Assembly (NCBI GenBank): GCA_030598885.1
Contig: JAUVOZ010000025.1
Coordinates: 1-16,962, forward strand
Reading direction: 5' to 3'
Source: Anaerolineae bacterium
GTDB lineage: Bacteria; Chloroflexota; Anaerolineae; Anaerolineales; E44-bin32
DNA length: 16,962 nucleotides
The position numbers and the translations under genes are program-made. Positions 16,016-16,962 of this stretch are shown here, one piece after another (position 1 is the first letter of the stretch; every line of letters begins with the position of its first letter). The notes below the pieces were generated by a model. It ran no database searches. It saw nothing but the letters and a program-made list of their open reading frames with translations, and was not told where the DNA came from.

Positions 16016-16376
16016 CTATAATCTCCAATTTGTCGCCTACAGCGACCGCATCAAGGATCGAAGGTGGACCCTCGAGGGTGTAGCGCACAGGCAGTGTAGG
16101 ATAATAAACCCGCCAAGGCTAAGCAAATCTGCAATCCACAATTCGAAGAGACGAATCAAGCCAAACCACACCCAAAGGAATAAAGACCGCCCACATGTGA
16201 ATCGCCGCTTCAGACCTACTCTCCTTCGAATTGACCAGCAGCAAGCCCATCCCGTCTGGGAGGGACCAATGAAAAGTCAATCACCGCAAGCGGCATAGAT
16301 ATGACTGACACCAACGTGCGCGGGTTATTTGTTGACCGTCTTGCGAGCAATTCTGGACTTCGACCCAACGGGCCAT
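15999..16376 (-). pseudogene. DUF192-family gene with two in-frame nonsense codons
   Basis: Translating the minus strand from ATG 16376 (or 16379) gives one continuous frame of 125 codons, the usual DUF192 length, ended by TAG at 15999-16001. Family signatures are kept: SLPDGMGLLLV, the EAAIHM block, IPLGVVWLD, a PWR motif, and VGDKLEII. Two stops break it: TGA at 16281-16283 (codon 32) where the motif RLRGL expects Gly (GGA would need one base), and TAG at 16119-16121 (codon 86) just before PWR (AAG or CAG to TAG). No frameshift is seen. The spacing to neighbours is gene-like: a GAGG stands 7 nt before ATG 16376, and the 3' end overlaps the M23 start by 17 nt. Probably a recent pseudogene, or two sequencing errors; readthrough is less likely. 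Confidence 0.8.
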
Positions 16377-16389
16377 CATCCCCCTCACA

Positions 16390-16416
16390 TTAAAATAGGG
16401 CGGCCCTTAGCCGCCC
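16390..16416 (-). terminator. Rho-independent terminator of the response-regulator gene
   Basis: On the minus strand GGGCGGC and GCCGCCC (16398-16404 and 16410-16416) form a 7-bp GC stem with a 5-nt loop, followed by TATTTTAA. It lies 26 bp after the response-regulator stop and only ~20 bp before the DUF192 start, so that gene and the M23 gene would depend on readthrough or an internal promoter. The T-run is short, so leak is likely. Confidence 0.65.
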
Positions 16417-16442
16417 CGGTTGTAGGTAGCCACGCGCCTTTT

Positions 16443-16829
16443 TTACTCAACCGAACCCAGGATCTTCTCCACACTCTCCAGTAATTCCTGTGGTCCAAAT
16501 GGTTTGGTGATGTAATCATCTACCTTTGCGATGTGAAGACCAAGGACCTTATCGATCGATTGCGCCTTGGCAGTGACCACCACCACGGGAATCGAACGTA
16601 GTTCAGTATCGGCTTTGATCTGCTGGTACACCTCCCAGCCATCCATATCGGGCATCATCAAGTCGAGCAGGATGATATCCGGCTTCTCCCGCCGAACAAT
16701 TTCCAATCCCTCGATGCCCCCATTAGCCCCAATCACTTTAAAACCTTTACGACCCAGGATCAGCCGGACAAGATCGATCATCTCTGGTTCGTCTTCGATG
16801 CACACAACACGCTTTTGTTCTATTGTCAT
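16443..16829 (-). CDS. Single-domain response regulator (CheY-like)
   Basis: A stand-alone receiver domain of 128 residues with no output domain. It takes a phosphoryl group from a partner histidine kinase that is not in this window. Key positions: acidic pair E12/D13 (IEDEPE), phosphoacceptor D56 (IILLDLMMPDMDG), T86 (VVVVTAKAQ) and K109 (DYITKPF), all canonical. GGGG with AAAC precedes the ATG at 16829. It is set off by a promoter upstream and a terminator downstream, so it appears to be expressed alone. It may act on a diffusible target such as a motility, diguanylate or transcription factor; the target is unknown. Confidence 0.95.
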   Translation of the reverse strand: MTIEQKRVVCIEDEPEMIDLVRLILGRKGFKVIGANGGIEGLEIVRREKPDIILLDLMMPDMDGWEVYQQIKADTELRSIPVVVVTAKAQSIDKVLGLHIAKVDDYITKPFGPQELLESVEKILGSVE

Positions 16830-16863
16830 CAGGTTTCCCCTAAGACTTATCCGTACATCCAGT

Positions 16864-16891
16864 AGTTTATCACAACCCTCAGGTGATGCAA
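16864..16891 (-). promoter_or_regulatory. Promoter for the response-regulator gene
   Basis: On the minus strand TTGCAT (16891-16886), a 16-bp spacer and TAAACT (16869-16864) preceded by TGA, an extended -10. It lies 35 bp before the ATG. The remaining bases to the window end (16892-16962) show no gene or element I can support. Confidence 0.4.
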
Positions 16892-16962
16892 CGAGCCTCT
16901 TGTCCTACTTTAGTTGCAAATCGCTTGCCATGTCGGACTGCCGCCTACCAGTGGAGATAATA

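Noticed and set aside
16119..16283. Alternative genetic code (UGA read as Gly, UAG read as an amino acid)
   Set aside because: TGA and TAG end several intact genes of proper length here, for example TGA at 12677-12679 for the 531-residue protein and TAG at 14618-14620 for the M23 peptidase.
15981..16298. Plus-strand open frame of 105 codons
   Set aside because: It runs antisense to the DUF192 frame and the M23 start, which have family signatures; its own product has low complexity and no domain.
1..16962. dif site, CRISPR array, insertion sequence or prophage
   Set aside because: I looked for regular repeats, terminal inverted repeats, transposase or capsid genes and a dif-like pair of 11-bp arms near the Xer-like gene, and found none.

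Overview
The window reads as a slice of chromosome from a moderately GC-rich bacterium, most likely a member of the Chloroflexota (Anaerolineae-like). That placement is an inference from gene style: a seven-gene minus-strand run with an FtsK translocase and a short S1-repeat protein, a multi-pass membrane/GAF/helix-turn-helix protein, an Ig-like lipid-anchor-free surface protein with the Chloroflexota flavour, and many GTG/TTG starts. No phage, insertion sequence, CRISPR array or rRNA was seen. TGA, TAA and TAG are all used as ordinary stops.

Left half, minus strand (7930 down to 1): a tyrosine recombinase homologue that has lost most of its catalytic residues, purine-nucleoside phosphorylase, a two-helix membrane protein with an Ig-like outer domain, a GNAT acetyltransferase, a 7TM-type sensor with GAF and C-terminal HTH but no kinase, an S1 RNA-binding protein, and an FtsK/SpoIIIE DNA translocase cut by the left edge. 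A strong extended -10 promoter sits in front of the recombinase. The spacing is tight at first (0-15 bp) and looser (76-111 bp) towards FtsK, so it may be one or several transcripts.

Middle, plus strand (8287 to 12109): a 420-bp divergent intergenic region carries interleaved inverted repeats and opposing promoters. Then come a small unknown protein (TTG start) with a PHP-domain metal phosphoesterase, uvrB with its own promoter, and a perfect 15-bp-stem hairpin. A tRNA-Arg(TCT) faces back on the minus strand.

Right half: a two-gene minus-strand operon of unknown function (531 and 148 residues, ATGA overlap), both with winged-helix-like segments, diverges from a DUF2007 gene whose Shine-Dalgarno lies in a small palindrome. 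Tail-to-tail with that lies a secreted LysM-LysM-M23 peptidase. Directly upstream of the peptidase and overlapping its start is a DUF192 gene carrying two in-frame nonsense codons (TGA and TAG) in an otherwise intact frame. A terminator and a single-domain CheY-like response regulator with its own promoter close the window.

The items most worth a second look are the catalytically degenerate Xer-like protein coupled to the nucleoside phosphorylase gene, the doubly interrupted DUF192 gene, the unknown HTH-rich gene pair, and the structured region at 8009-8090.
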